From Sphingomonas kaistensis (GTDB taxonomy: Bacteria; Pseudomonadota; Alphaproteobacteria; Sphingomonadales; Sphingomonadaceae), in the NCBI RefSeq assembly GCF_036884275.1, contig NZ_CP145607.1, positions 496,001 to 560,000 of the forward strand: DNA of 64,000 nt, written 5' to 3'. Each line of letters opens with the position of its first letter. Position 1 is the first letter of the stretch. Positions 1 through 7,443 of the stretch are shown here, piece after piece. A program made the position numbers and the translations under genes. The notes beneath the pieces were generated by a model. The model had not been told where the DNA came from, did not search any database, and saw only the letters and a program-made list of their open reading frames with translations.

Positions 1-573
1 GCGCTGTACGCGGGATGCATCGTGTTTGCGGCGCTGGCAATCTACAGCGCGGCCGCGACCCGCGCGATGCAATATGCGCTTCCCCTGTTCCCGTGGTTGG
101 CCATCCTCAGCGCGATTAGCCTGAAGCGCCTGATCGGGATCTTCGCCGTCGATCGATGGAAAGCCGGCAAGCGGCTCGTCCCCGTGGCCCTGATAATCGG
201 CTTAAGCCTGCTCGGCGCGCAGCTCACCGCCCGCGCCTTGTGGTGGCGTTACGAGATGTTTCCGGCGCGCCAGTCGGGGCCGCAAGCTTCCTATGGTCAC
301 CTTTTCGCCACCCTGGCGGCACGTGGGCTCACGCACGTCGCCATCGTCGATCCGGGCTTCCAGCGCGAACAGGAACAGGGCTATTCCCCGCTGCTCCGTT
401 GGCACCGCCTCGTGTGGGCGACCTGCGGCCTTCACACGACAGAGCTGCGGACGACCCCGGCATTCTCGGCGACGTTGATCGCCAGCTGCGAACCCTCCGT
501 CTACGAGACATGGCAGCCATCAAGCGTCGAACGCATAGGTCTGTGCGCTGTCAGGAACCCGCAACCAGGTTGA
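1..573 (+). CDS. C-terminal part of an integral membrane protein (glycosyltransferase-like?)
   Basis: The reading frame is open from base 1, so the gene starts outside the window. What is visible is about 190 residues. Two hydrophobic segments (a Tyr/Ala-rich stretch running into a QYALPLFPWLAIL segment, then a VPVALIIGLSLLGAQL segment) are followed by a soluble tail of about 100 residues. An R-x-x-QYxLPLxPW arrangement followed by a last helix and a periplasmic tail is common at the end of GT-C (PMT/ArnT-like) mannosyltransferase-type proteins, but no catalytic part is present here, so the family is a guess. The first methionine-like codon (GTG at 22) is internal. It stops with TGA at 571-573, 16 bases before the next gene. 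Confidence 0.6.
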   Translation, partial: ALYAGCIVFAALAIYSAAATRAMQYALPLFPWLAILSAISLKRLIGIFAVDRWKAGKRLVPVALIIGLSLLGAQLTARALWWRYEMFPARQSGPQASYGHLFATLAARGLTHVAIVDPGFQREQEQGYSPLLRWHRLVWATCGLHTTELRTTPAFSATLIASCEPSVYETWQPSSVERIGLCAVRNPQPG

Positions 574-589
574 AATCTTTGTTCGATTG

Positions 590-873
590 ATGGACGAACG
601 CATTTGCTGCTGGCTCTGCAACCGCCCGCTCGGGGCCCGGGTCGAGCAGCATCATCCGGTGCCGAAATCACGCGGCGGGCGGGAGACGCGGCCGGTGCAT
701 CCGATCTGCCACCGCGCGCTGCACGCCACCTTTTCCAACAAGGAACTGGCGAAAGCCGGAGACGACCCGGCCGCGCTCAGCGCGCCAATCCCGACCTCGC
801 CCGCTTTCTCGCCTGGATCGCCGGCAAGCCCGCCGACTTTCACGCCCCAACCAGGCGGCGCAAGGGCGCCTAG
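590..873 (+). pseudogene. HNH-type endonuclease-like protein, frameshifted near base 772
   Basis: The first part (ATG at 590) reads as a small HNH-like zinc protein: C-W-L-C-N-R at the start, E-Q-H-H-P-V-P-K-S-R-G-G, then H-P-I-C-H-R-A-L-H. This has the Cys pairs and paired His typical of compact HNH nucleases. After D-D-P-A-A-L (about base 772) the frame becomes low-complexity proline/serine. A sensible continuation (RANPDLARFLAWIAGKPADF, then HAPTRRRKGA and stop) sits in the other frame and ends at TAG 871-873. A one-base deletion or two-base insertion at about 770-775 would explain this. It could be a sequencing error. The corrected length would be about 95 residues. The stop overlaps the stop of the convergent histidine kinase gene in the tetranucleotide CTAG. 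Confidence 0.7.
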
Positions 874-2642
874 GCTTCGGCCGCGCCGAAATCCGATGTC
901 ATGCGACGCTCGTCGGCCTGATGCGCGCGGTTGTTCAGCGCCTGACGCACCCGGTCGAGCAATTCGGACCGGCGATAAGGCTTGCCGAGCACGTCCTTGT
1001 GCGACCGGTCAGGTCCCGCGATCACCAGCTCCTCGTTATAGCCCGTGGTCAGCAGGATGCCGATGTCGGAGTCCTTCTCGCGCACCTTTTCGGCCAGCTT
1101 CAGCCCGTTGATTCCGCCCGGCATGACAAGGTCGGTGAACAACAGGTCGAACGTCCCGGGCTCGGCCTTTTCGAAGATGCGCAGCGCGATCTCGCCGCTT
1201 TCGGCAGTGGTCACGCGATAACCGGCCGCGCCAAGGATTTCGACCGCCAATTCCAGCACTTCGGCGCTATCCTCGACCACCAGGATATGCTCGGCCTCGG
1301 CCGAACGGGTCCTGGCCTGCGGCACCTCATGGTGAAGGGGCCGCTCGCCATTTTCCTGTTCTTCCTCGCGCGTCACCGGGAACAGGAAGCGCATGGTCGC
1401 GCCCTCGCCCGGTTTGCTCTCGATTTCGAGCCGGCCGCGCGACTGCTGCACGAACCCCGACGCCATGGCGAGGCCAAGACCGGTGCCCTTGCCCTGCGTC
1501 TTGGTGGTGAAGAAAGGTTCGGTCGCGCGCTCGATCACTTCGGGCGTCATGCCCTCGCCCTCGTCCTTGACCTCCAGCGCGACATAATCGCCCTCGGGCA
1601 ACTGCCGCGCGGCGCTGTCGCCGTTCAAATGGATCTGGCTGGTCGATAGCGTGACCAGACCGCCGCCCGGCATCGCGTCGCGGGCGTTCATGAGGACGTT
1701 GAGCAGCGCCATTTCGAGCTGCTCGCCGTCCACCATAACCCGCGGCAGGCGGCGGCGCAGATTGAGCTGAAGTTGGACCTGGCTGCCGAGCGAGCTTTCG
1801 ATCACGTCGACGAAATTGCCGACCAGATGGCTGAGGTCGGTCGGCTTGGGGCTGAGCCGGGTCTTGCGGGCGAACGCCAGCAACTGCCTCGTCAGCTTGG
1901 CACCGCGATCGGCGGCCGAGCGGGCATTGTCGATATATCGCTTGGCGCGGTCGCCATCGACACAGGATCCCAGCAGCTCGAGATTGCCGTTCACCACCTG
2001 CAACAGATTGTTGAAATCGTGGGCAAGGCCGGCAGTCAGCTGGCCGATCGATTCCATCTTCTGCGCCTGACGGTAGCTTTGCTCCGAATTACGGCGGCGG
2101 GTGACGTCGAGCTGACTTGCGAATTGATAGGCAAGCTTGCCCTGCTGGTCGAACACCGGGCCGATGAACACCGCATTCCAGAACGGCGTGCCGTCGCGCT
2201 TGTAGTTGAGGATCTCAAGCGCGATCGACCCGCCGGTGTTGACGCTTTCGCGCAGCGCCGCGACCGCCTCGCGATCGGTGTTCGCGCCCTGTAGAAAGCG
2301 GCAATTGCGGCCGAGCACTTCGCTTTCTTCGTATCCGGTGAGGTCGAGAAACGCCTTGTTGGCGAAGACGATCGGATTGTCGGGCTGATTGGGATCGGTC
2401 AGGATCATCGGCATCCGCGTCATCTCGATCGCGGCGAAGAATACGTTGCCGCGTTCGTCGAGACCAGGATGGCTGATGACGCTTTCGCGCCAGTGATTCA
2501 TTCCACGGCTGTTGCCAAAGGTCTCGTCGCCATCGGGGCTGTCGAGCTTTCCTTCGGCCGGACGGCCACGGCTCTGCCCACCGCCCTCGACATCGTTTGC
2601 AGCCGCCGGATCGCCCTCGGTCTGCCGAATCTCTTCATTCAC
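870..2642 (-). CDS. LOV-domain hybrid histidine kinase with C-terminal receiver
   Basis: The 590-residue protein is a blue-light sensor kinase. Residues about 65-175 are a PAS/LOV domain carrying the flavin-adduct motif G-R-N-C-R-F-L-Q-G, with the photoactive cysteine at 114. A dimerisation/phosphoacceptor helix follows (L-A-H-D-F-N-N-L-L, His about 208), then an HATPase domain with the N box (N-A-R-D-A-M), D-E-G-E-G-M and G-K-G-T-G-L-G-L. A receiver domain covers about 450-575 with phosphoacceptor Asp about 504 (F-T-D-L-V-M-P-G). No membrane segment is visible, so it is cytosolic. In alphaproteobacteria LOV kinases often feed the general stress response, but no phyR/ecfG gene is nearby. The first 45 residues are low complexity, so the exact start is less certain. 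Confidence 0.92.
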   Translation of the reverse strand: MNEEIRQTEGDPAAANDVEGGGQSRGRPAEGKLDSPDGDETFGNSRGMNHWRESVISHPGLDERGNVFFAAIEMTRMPMILTDPNQPDNPIVFANKAFLDLTGYEESEVLGRNCRFLQGANTDREAVAALRESVNTGGSIALEILNYKRDGTPFWNAVFIGPVFDQQGKLAYQFASQLDVTRRRNSEQSYRQAQKMESIGQLTAGLAHDFNNLLQVVNGNLELLGSCVDGDRAKRYIDNARSAADRGAKLTRQLLAFARKTRLSPKPTDLSHLVGNFVDVIESSLGSQVQLQLNLRRRLPRVMVDGEQLEMALLNVLMNARDAMPGGGLVTLSTSQIHLNGDSAARQLPEGDYVALEVKDEGEGMTPEVIERATEPFFTTKTQGKGTGLGLAMASGFVQQSRGRLEIESKPGEGATMRFLFPVTREEEQENGERPLHHEVPQARTRSAEAEHILVVEDSAEVLELAVEILGAAGYRVTTAESGEIALRIFEKAEPGTFDLLFTDLVMPGGINGLKLAEKVREKDSDIGILLTTGYNEELVIAGPDRSHKDVLGKPYRRSELLDRVRQALNNRAHQADERRMTSDFGAAEA

Positions 2643-2793
2643 TAGGCTTGCACTCGTTTGATTGGTTTTGAAGCCATACCGATTGGGGCCATTATGGCCA
2701 GACTCCTGCGGCCCGGTGAGAGTTCCGCAAGCGGTTGCGTCCCACTCCGGCGCAGCTAAGCTGGCGGTTCATACCTGCGGGGGAGATCATCAC

Positions 2794-3303
2794 ATGCGTT
2801 CATTCGTCCTGTTCGGCGTCTTTTTGCTTGGCGCGTGCAGCCAGGAAGCTGCCAAGGAAGCGCCCAAGGCCGCGCCCGCCACTCTTCCGGCCGGCACCTA
2901 CGAAGTGAAGGCGACGGTGAAATCCCTGGACTCTACCGATAAGACCCCGCTGCCGACCTTCGCCAAGGTCGGCGATGTCATTACCACGCAAGGGTGCGTC
3001 GGGGCCGACGGCCTCCCCGCCCCCGAACTGCTCGCCGCCAAGGGCGATCAGTGCACGCTGACCGATCCTTATGTCCGCTCTGGCCGGATGAACGTAACGC
3101 TGGACTGCAATCGCTCGGGCCAGGGCAACGTCAATGCCATTTTGGACGGCAAATATGACGGCGAAGGCTTCACCGGCACGCTGACCGCCAATAGCAGCTT
3201 CTCGGGTCCGGGTGACTACAAGCTGGTCGAGGACATCGTCGCCCGGAAGGTCTCCGACCAGTGCACCGCCGCCCCGGCCGCGGGCGCCGCGCCCAAGGCG
3301 TGA
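2794..3303 (+). CDS. DUF3617-type lipoprotein
   Basis: The start ATG at 2794 follows a purine-rich GGGGGAGA ribosome-binding site. The N-terminus MRSFVLFGVFLLGACSQ is a signal peptide ending in a lipobox (L-G-A-C), so Cys15 would be lipidated. An upstream in-frame start exists but would put the signal peptide inside the protein. The mature part (about 155 residues) has an Ala/Pro/Lys linker and then the pattern of the DUF3617 family: a P-A-G-T-Y-E-V strand, a Q-G-C-V turn, and a long beta-rich half with Asn/Ser/Gly turns. It contains a spaced Cys set (about 69, 90, 110 and 164). Members are exported proteins of unknown function that are frequent in sphingomonads. Confidence 0.75.
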   Translation: MRSFVLFGVFLLGACSQEAAKEAPKAAPATLPAGTYEVKATVKSLDSTDKTPLPTFAKVGDVITTQGCVGADGLPAPELLAAKGDQCTLTDPYVRSGRMNVTLDCNRSGQGNVNAILDGKYDGEGFTGTLTANSSFSGPGDYKLVEDIVARKVSDQCTAAPAAGAAPKA

Positions 3304-3316
3304 ACTGACAAAACGG

Positions 3317-3339
3317 GGCGGCGGATCGATCCCGCCGCC
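3317..3339. terminator. Bidirectional hairpin between convergent genes
   Basis: An 8-bp GC stem (GGCGGCGG / CCGCCGCC) with a 7-base loop lies between the stop of the lipoprotein gene (3303) and the stop of the carbonic anhydrase gene (3349). On the minus strand it is followed closely by GTTTTG, so it suits the carbonic-anhydrase operon best. It probably serves both directions. Confidence 0.6.
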
Positions 3340-3348
3340 TCGCTATCG

Positions 3349-4098
3349 TCAGACCCGATCGAAGAAATCCACTTGGCCCGTGTCGAGATCGTAATAAGCC
3401 CCCACCACCATCAGCTTATCGCCGCGCATCGGGTCGGCCAGCAAGGGGTCGGTCGATTGCCGCAGTCTGCGCACCACGTGGCGGACGTTCTGGTGAATGG
3501 CATGATCGACCAGGTCGCCACCTGCTCGAAGCGTAGCCCTTGCGTCCACCACGGCCGGAAGGATCGGCTGCACCATGCGGCTCAGCGACGGGGGTAGCTG
3601 GGCATTGTCGGTGACCAGCTTGGTCGCCGCATCCACCGCGCCGCACCGTTCATGGCCGAGAACCACGATCAGCGGCACACCCAGGGCGGCGACCGAATAG
3701 GCCAGCGAGCCATAGCCCGCATCGTCGACGTAATTACCGGCGGTGCGGACGATGAACAATTCGCCAAGGCCCACCCCGAACAGGTGCTCGGGCCCGACCC
3801 GGCTGTCCGCGCACCCGACCAGCGCCGCGAACGGCCCCTGCCCCGCTGCCAGCGCCAGGCGGCGGCGAGTGGAGATATCGCTCTTGTTGTCCTGGTCGGT
3901 GACGAAGCGGCGGTTGCCTTCGAGCAGTCGGGCCAGCGCCTGCGCGGGCGACAGGCTGGTCTTGGCAGGCGCACCCGGCGCGGTTGGCGCGGCGGCAGCG
4001 ACGCCACTGCCGCCGGTGAGGGCAGCCGCTCCCGCCGCGCTGGCCGCCATCCCCATCCCGAGCAGGGTGCGGCGATCAGTTTCAAGGAACTTAGTCAT
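3349..4098 (-). CDS. Tat-exported beta-class carbonic anhydrase
   Basis: The 249-residue protein would interconvert CO2 and bicarbonate with a zinc centre. The beta-class motifs are present: C96-A-D-S-R (Cys ligand, Asp/Arg dyad) and G-H149-E-R-C152-G-A (His and Cys ligands). The N-terminus has a twin-arginine signal (D-R-R-T-L-L-G followed by an Ala/Gly-rich hydrophobic stretch to about residue 37), so the folded enzyme is predicted to be exported to the periplasm. It is the last gene of a three-gene minus-strand run: the TerC-like gene ends 28 bases upstream. Exported beta-carbonic anhydrases are a minority of the family. The enzyme call is firm; the location is inferred from the signal. 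Confidence 0.93.
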   Translation of the reverse strand: MTKFLETDRRTLLGMGMAASAAGAAALTGGSGVAAAAPTAPGAPAKTSLSPAQALARLLEGNRRFVTDQDNKSDISTRRRLALAAGQGPFAALVGCADSRVGPEHLFGVGLGELFIVRTAGNYVDDAGYGSLAYSVAALGVPLIVVLGHERCGAVDAATKLVTDNAQLPPSLSRMVQPILPAVVDARATLRAGGDLVDHAIHQNVRHVVRRLRQSTDPLLADPMRGDKLMVVGAYYDLDTGQVDFFDRV

Positions 4099-4126
4099 GC
4101 TTTTCTTGCTCCGTGGTTGAGAAGTT

Positions 4127-5200
4127 TCAGACGGCCTTGCCGTCGGTCAACTCGTCGATGTGCCGCTTAGCGGCCTGCGGCCCTTCGTCGGCCGGCCACG
4201 CCGGCTCGGGCTCGCCCTTGGTCTTGTAGAGCGAGTAGAAGACCCCGCCCGCAATCAGCGCGGCGGTCACGCCGAGGCTCAGCAGCGGCGGGAACTTGTC
4301 CCCGCCGAGCACGAAGTCGGCGATGAAGATCTTCGAGCCGATGAACACCAGCACCAGCGCGAGGGCGTACTTCAGATAATGGAAGCGGTGCACCATCGCC
4401 GCCAGCGCGAAATAGAGCGCGCGAAGGCCCAGGATCGCCATGATGTTCGAGGTGTAGACGATGAAGGTATCGGTTGTGATCGCGAACACCGCCGGCACGC
4501 TGTCGACTGCGAACACCAGGTCGGCGAGGTTGATGACCACCAGCGCCAGGAACAAAGGCGTCGCCGCGCGGACCATCTTGCCGGTCTTCTCGTCCGGCAA
4601 CTCGACGAAGAACTTTTCGTCGTGCAGCTCCTTGGTCACCCGCATGTGGCGGCCGATCCAGCGGATCACCGGATTTCCCTCGATATCCATCGGCTTGTCG
4701 CCGGCGAACAGCATCTTGATGCCGGTGAACACCAGGAACGCCGCGAAAATGTAGAGCACCCAATAATAGGACTGCACCACCGCCGCGCCGAGCCCGATCA
4801 TGATGCCGCGCAGCACGATCACGCCGATGATGCCCCACAGCAAAGCGCGATACTGATATTTCGCCGGAATCGCGAAATAGGTGAAGATCAGGCTGATCAC
4901 GAAGACGTTGTCGATCGACAGCGCCTTCTCGATGAAGAAGGCGGTGTAATAAGCAATCGTCAGCTCGGTACCCGCCGCCTCGCCCAGTGCCGCGGTCTTC
5001 TGGAAATAGACCCAGACGCCGAACAGCAGCGCGATCGAGATATAGAAGGCGGAAAGCTTCAGGCTCTCGCCGATGCCCATTTCCTTGTCTTCCTTGTGCA
5101 GGAAGCCAAGGTCGAAGGCGGTCAGGCCGGCGACGATGCCGACGAACGCCAGCCAGAACCACACGGGGGTTCCAAGCCAGACGGTGAACAGGAATTCCAT
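4127..5200 (-). CDS. TerC/Alx family membrane protein (metal exporter)
   Basis: This 357-residue polytopic protein has about nine hydrophobic segments. The TerC signature acids are in place: F-I-E-K-A-L-S-I-D-N-V-F-V in the first half and N-L-A-D-L-V-F-A-V-D-S-V-P-A in the second, forming the internal repeat with acidic membrane residues. Family members such as E. coli Alx and Bacillus MeeF/MeeY are linked to manganese export and metal loading of secreted proteins; older literature links TerC to tellurite resistance. Here it sits between an outer-membrane protein gene (40 bases upstream) and an exported carbonic anhydrase (28 bases downstream), so delivering a metal to exported enzymes is a reasonable inference. 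No yybP-ykoY-like leader was recognised upstream. Confidence 0.9.
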   Translation of the reverse strand: MEFLFTVWLGTPVWFWLAFVGIVAGLTAFDLGFLHKEDKEMGIGESLKLSAFYISIALLFGVWVYFQKTAALGEAAGTELTIAYYTAFFIEKALSIDNVFVISLIFTYFAIPAKYQYRALLWGIIGVIVLRGIMIGLGAAVVQSYYWVLYIFAAFLVFTGIKMLFAGDKPMDIEGNPVIRWIGRHMRVTKELHDEKFFVELPDEKTGKMVRAATPLFLALVVINLADLVFAVDSVPAVFAITTDTFIVYTSNIMAILGLRALYFALAAMVHRFHYLKYALALVLVFIGSKIFIADFVLGGDKFPPLLSLGVTAALIAGGVFYSLYKTKGEPEPAWPADEGPQAAKRHIDELTDGKAV

Positions 5201-5240
5201 CAGGAGCGGCTCCTAAGCGAGGGGAGCCGCGCCGGGCGGC

Positions 5241-5891
5241 TCAAAGGTTGAGGGTGAGGTTCAAGGTGGGGGCGTGGCCGACCCGGTCGGGCGCATTCTT
5301 GCGGATGCTCTGCTGGCGGGTGTAGCCGACCCCCAGGTCGACCTTGCCGAGGCTCCGCTCGAACCCGACAAAGGTGCGCAGGCCGGTGATCCCGGTGTCC
5401 CCGCCGCGGCTGGTCGCGCGCAGCGTCAGGAAGCCTTCGGCGCTGCCGGCAAGCTTCCACCCGCCCTTCTCGTCCGTCAGCGGGATCGCATAGCCAAGCC
5501 GCTGGCGAACCCGCCACCCGGTCTTGTCGGCATCGTCGATGAAGCGCTGCTCGATCCGCGTGCGGCCCTTGAGCCCGAACGAGCCGACATCGTAGCTCGC
5601 CTGCTGGATCAGCCGGGTTTCCTTCGTGCTGCCTTCCTTGCTGCGATGCAGGCCTACGCTCGCTTTCACGGAGCCGAACTCCTGGCCGAGCCACAGGCGA
5701 TAGGTCTGGTTGTCGCCGGTCGGATTGCTGCTGCCCCGCGCCCGTTGCTGGGTCTGGAACTGGACAAAGGTGCCGCCCTCGAGCTCCTTGGAGATCGTGC
5801 CCTCGAACCAGCCTTCGAGATAATTGTCCTCGGCCAGCGCCGGGCTCGACAGGCTGACGGCAAGCGCCGCGCCAAGCAAACGATAGGTCAT
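5241..5891 (-). CDS. DUF2490-like outer-membrane beta-barrel protein
   Basis: The 216-residue protein begins with a Sec signal peptide (MTYRLLGAALAVSLSSPALA, cleavage after residue 20). The remainder alternates polar and hydrophobic residues in short strands (for example Q-T-Y-R-L-W-L-G-Q-E-F and G-L-R-T-F-V-G-F-E-R) and ends with a terminal strand T-L-N-L-T-L-N-L. This is the pattern of small DUF2490 barrels. It is the first gene of the run with the TerC-like transporter and carbonic anhydrase. Its own function is unknown. The ATG start is preceded by a weak ribosome-binding site. Confidence 0.7.
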   Translation of the reverse strand: MTYRLLGAALAVSLSSPALAEDNYLEGWFEGTISKELEGGTFVQFQTQQRARGSSNPTGDNQTYRLWLGQEFGSVKASVGLHRSKEGSTKETRLIQQASYDVGSFGLKGRTRIEQRFIDDADKTGWRVRQRLGYAIPLTDEKGGWKLAGSAEGFLTLRATSRGGDTGITGLRTFVGFERSLGKVDLGVGYTRQQSIRKNAPDRVGHAPTLNLTLNL

Positions 5892-6297
5892 GGTTGCTGC
5901 ATCCCCGGAAAGCGCGCCCCGCCGGCGCGTCTGACCGCGCCTTTGTTACCATGATTTTGCACTTTGATGACAGCGGGCGAGCGGCGGCGGATGCAGGCGG
6001 CCGCGCACGCTTCCTCGACGGGTCGGCCATGATGCGATCCTCCTCGTGATCGACAGATGACGGTCGATCGGAGCATCCGCCGCGGGACGGGCCATGGGGA
6101 CGATGGAGAGATTCGCGCCGGGCCAGTCACATCGGAGGTGTCCGATGCGGTCCGACATCACGCTCCTGACCTGCCACGGGGGCAGGCAGGGGGCGCCAGA
6201 GGGGCCCGGTCCGCGAAGGCCAGATACGGCGGCGATCCGCCTTTTTCAAGGTTGCGCGGCAGGGACCATGGCCGGGGTCGCCGCCGCAACGTGGCAG
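5892..6297. other. Intergenic region without a recognisable gene; two perfect inverted repeats
   Basis: No credible coding frame was found in these 406 bases, which are upstream of the DUF2490-TerC operon and downstream of the hydrolase gene. Two short perfect inverted repeats are present: GATCGAC/GTCGATC (6048-6069, 8-base loop) and CATCGGA/TCCGATG (6130-6147, 4-base loop). The second would form a compact hairpin in RNA from either strand. It may hold the leader of the operon, but nothing matches a riboswitch that I can name. Confidence 0.4.
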
Positions 6298-7083
6298 CTA
6301 CTTCGGCGCGGACGCCGGATCCCACCTCGCCCACAGCCGGTCCGCCACGGCGGCAAGATCGACTTGGTGACCCGCGCCCGGCAGCCGCACCAGTTGGGCC
6401 CGTCCCCCGCCCGCTGCCGCCAGCCGCTCGCCCGCCGCGAACGGGACAATCTCGTCGCGGTCGCCGTGAAGCAGCAGGACTGGCGCACGCACCCGGCCGA
6501 GCGCGGCCACATTGTCGAACCGGTCGGGAAGCAGTCCGCGGGCCACCGGAGGGGCCATGTCGGCCAGCCGCGCGAAGGTGCCGAGCGTCGCCACTCCGCC
6601 AACCTGGTGCCGCCCCGCCATCTCGAGCGCGACCGCTCCGCCAAGGCTGTGCCCGAACACGAACAGCGGTTGCCCGCCCGACAGCCTGCGCGCTTCCGCC
6701 ATCCACGCCTCGCCATCGCGCAGCAGCCCTTGCTCGGACGGCTTGCCGCCATTCCCGCCATAGCCGCGGTAGGAAGCGACCAGCACGCCGTGCCCGCCGG
6801 CCCGCAACGGCTCGGCCCGCGCGGCCCCGACGAGCTGGTTGAACCCGTTGCCATGGAAATAGACCACGAGCGGCCGTCCCGGCCGGGCGGGCCAATAATA
6901 GCCGCCGAGGCGAAGCCCATCGGCAGTGACCGCCGCCACCGGCTGCGGCATTTCACCCTTGAACCGGACCGGGGTCGCGGCAATCGGCACCGGCTGGTAG
7001 ATCCGCTTCCTGATCGTCCCCGTACAACCGGCAAGCAGCGCGGCTGCAACCGTGATTGCCATCAACCCGCCACGTCGACCCAT
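6298..7083 (-). CDS. Alpha/beta-hydrolase lipoprotein
   Basis: The 261-residue protein starts at ATG 7083 with a short signal peptide and lipobox (A-A-L-L-A-G-C-T-G, Cys about 18), predicting a membrane-anchored periplasmic enzyme. The hydrolase fold is clear: oxyanion-region H-G-N-G-F-N, nucleophile elbow G-H-S-L-G-G, acid in H-G-D-R-D-E-I-V-P and catalytic His in G-A-G-H-Q-V-D. The arrangement resembles the BEM46/FrsA-like serine hydrolases; the substrate cannot be told. Longer in-frame starts would place the lipobox internally. It is divergent from nrdA, sharing the 360-base region 7084-7443. Confidence 0.85.
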   Translation of the reverse strand: MGRRGGLMAITVAAALLAGCTGTIRKRIYQPVPIAATPVRFKGEMPQPVAAVTADGLRLGGYYWPARPGRPLVVYFHGNGFNQLVGAARAEPLRAGGHGVLVASYRGYGGNGGKPSEQGLLRDGEAWMAEARRLSGGQPLFVFGHSLGGAVALEMAGRHQVGGVATLGTFARLADMAPPVARGLLPDRFDNVAALGRVRAPVLLLHGDRDEIVPFAAGERLAAAGGGRAQLVRLPGAGHQVDLAAVADRLWARWDPASAPK

Positions 7084-7218
7084 ACCCAGCCTCACGCCCC
7101 CGTTCGCCGAAGCACAGTGCCTCGGACCGACGGCGATTATGTGGTCTGGCCGCCACGTTATCCACCGCAAATAGCAATCGTCCTGCATTTTCCCGCTTGC
7201 GCCTCGCCCCGGCTCAAG

Positions 7219-7264
7219 ACACAAGATGTTGTAGCGGACTTGGGGTTTCGACGCACAAACTTGT
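7219..7264 (+). promoter_or_regulatory. Candidate pair of NrdR boxes upstream of nrdA
   Basis: Two related 14-base imperfect palindromes, ACACAAGATGTTGT (7219-7232) and ACGCACAAACTTGT (7251-7264), start 32 bases apart, about three helical turns. This spacing and the ACAC...TGT outline fit the tandem boxes bound by the repressor NrdR upstream of ribonucleotide reductase genes. The second box is the weaker match. They lie about 180-225 bases before the nrdA start. A DnaA-like nonamer, TTATCCACC, is at 7158-7166. The nrdR gene is not in the window. Confidence 0.5.
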
Positions 7265-7443
7265 GGTTGACGCTGGGGATAACTACATTCCCGGTGAGGG
7301 GAGAAGGCGTCCCTGTGGAAAGCGGGGACAACCGTTCGGACCCACTCCAGGCCCTAGCGAATCGCGGGCGATCGGCGTATCCGTCGTTCGTGAACGAAAC
7401 GGGAACACAGCGCGATCGATTCGGATCGCCAGGAGGAATAAGC

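Noticed and set aside
4127..5891. A manganese riboswitch (yybP-ykoY) ahead of the TerC-like gene.
   Set aside because: TerC is internal to an operon, and no recognisable yybP-ykoY core was seen upstream of the first gene.
5200..6030. A 276-codon minus-strand frame overlapping the DUF2490 gene.
   Set aside because: It is Arg/Pro-rich and out of frame with the signal-peptide-bearing barrel protein, which is the better gene.
6094..7443. A long plus-strand open frame that would extend nrdA upstream by 450 codons.
   Set aside because: It is Pro/Arg/His-rich, antisense to the clear hydrolase gene, and a strong AGGAGG sits right before ATG 7444.
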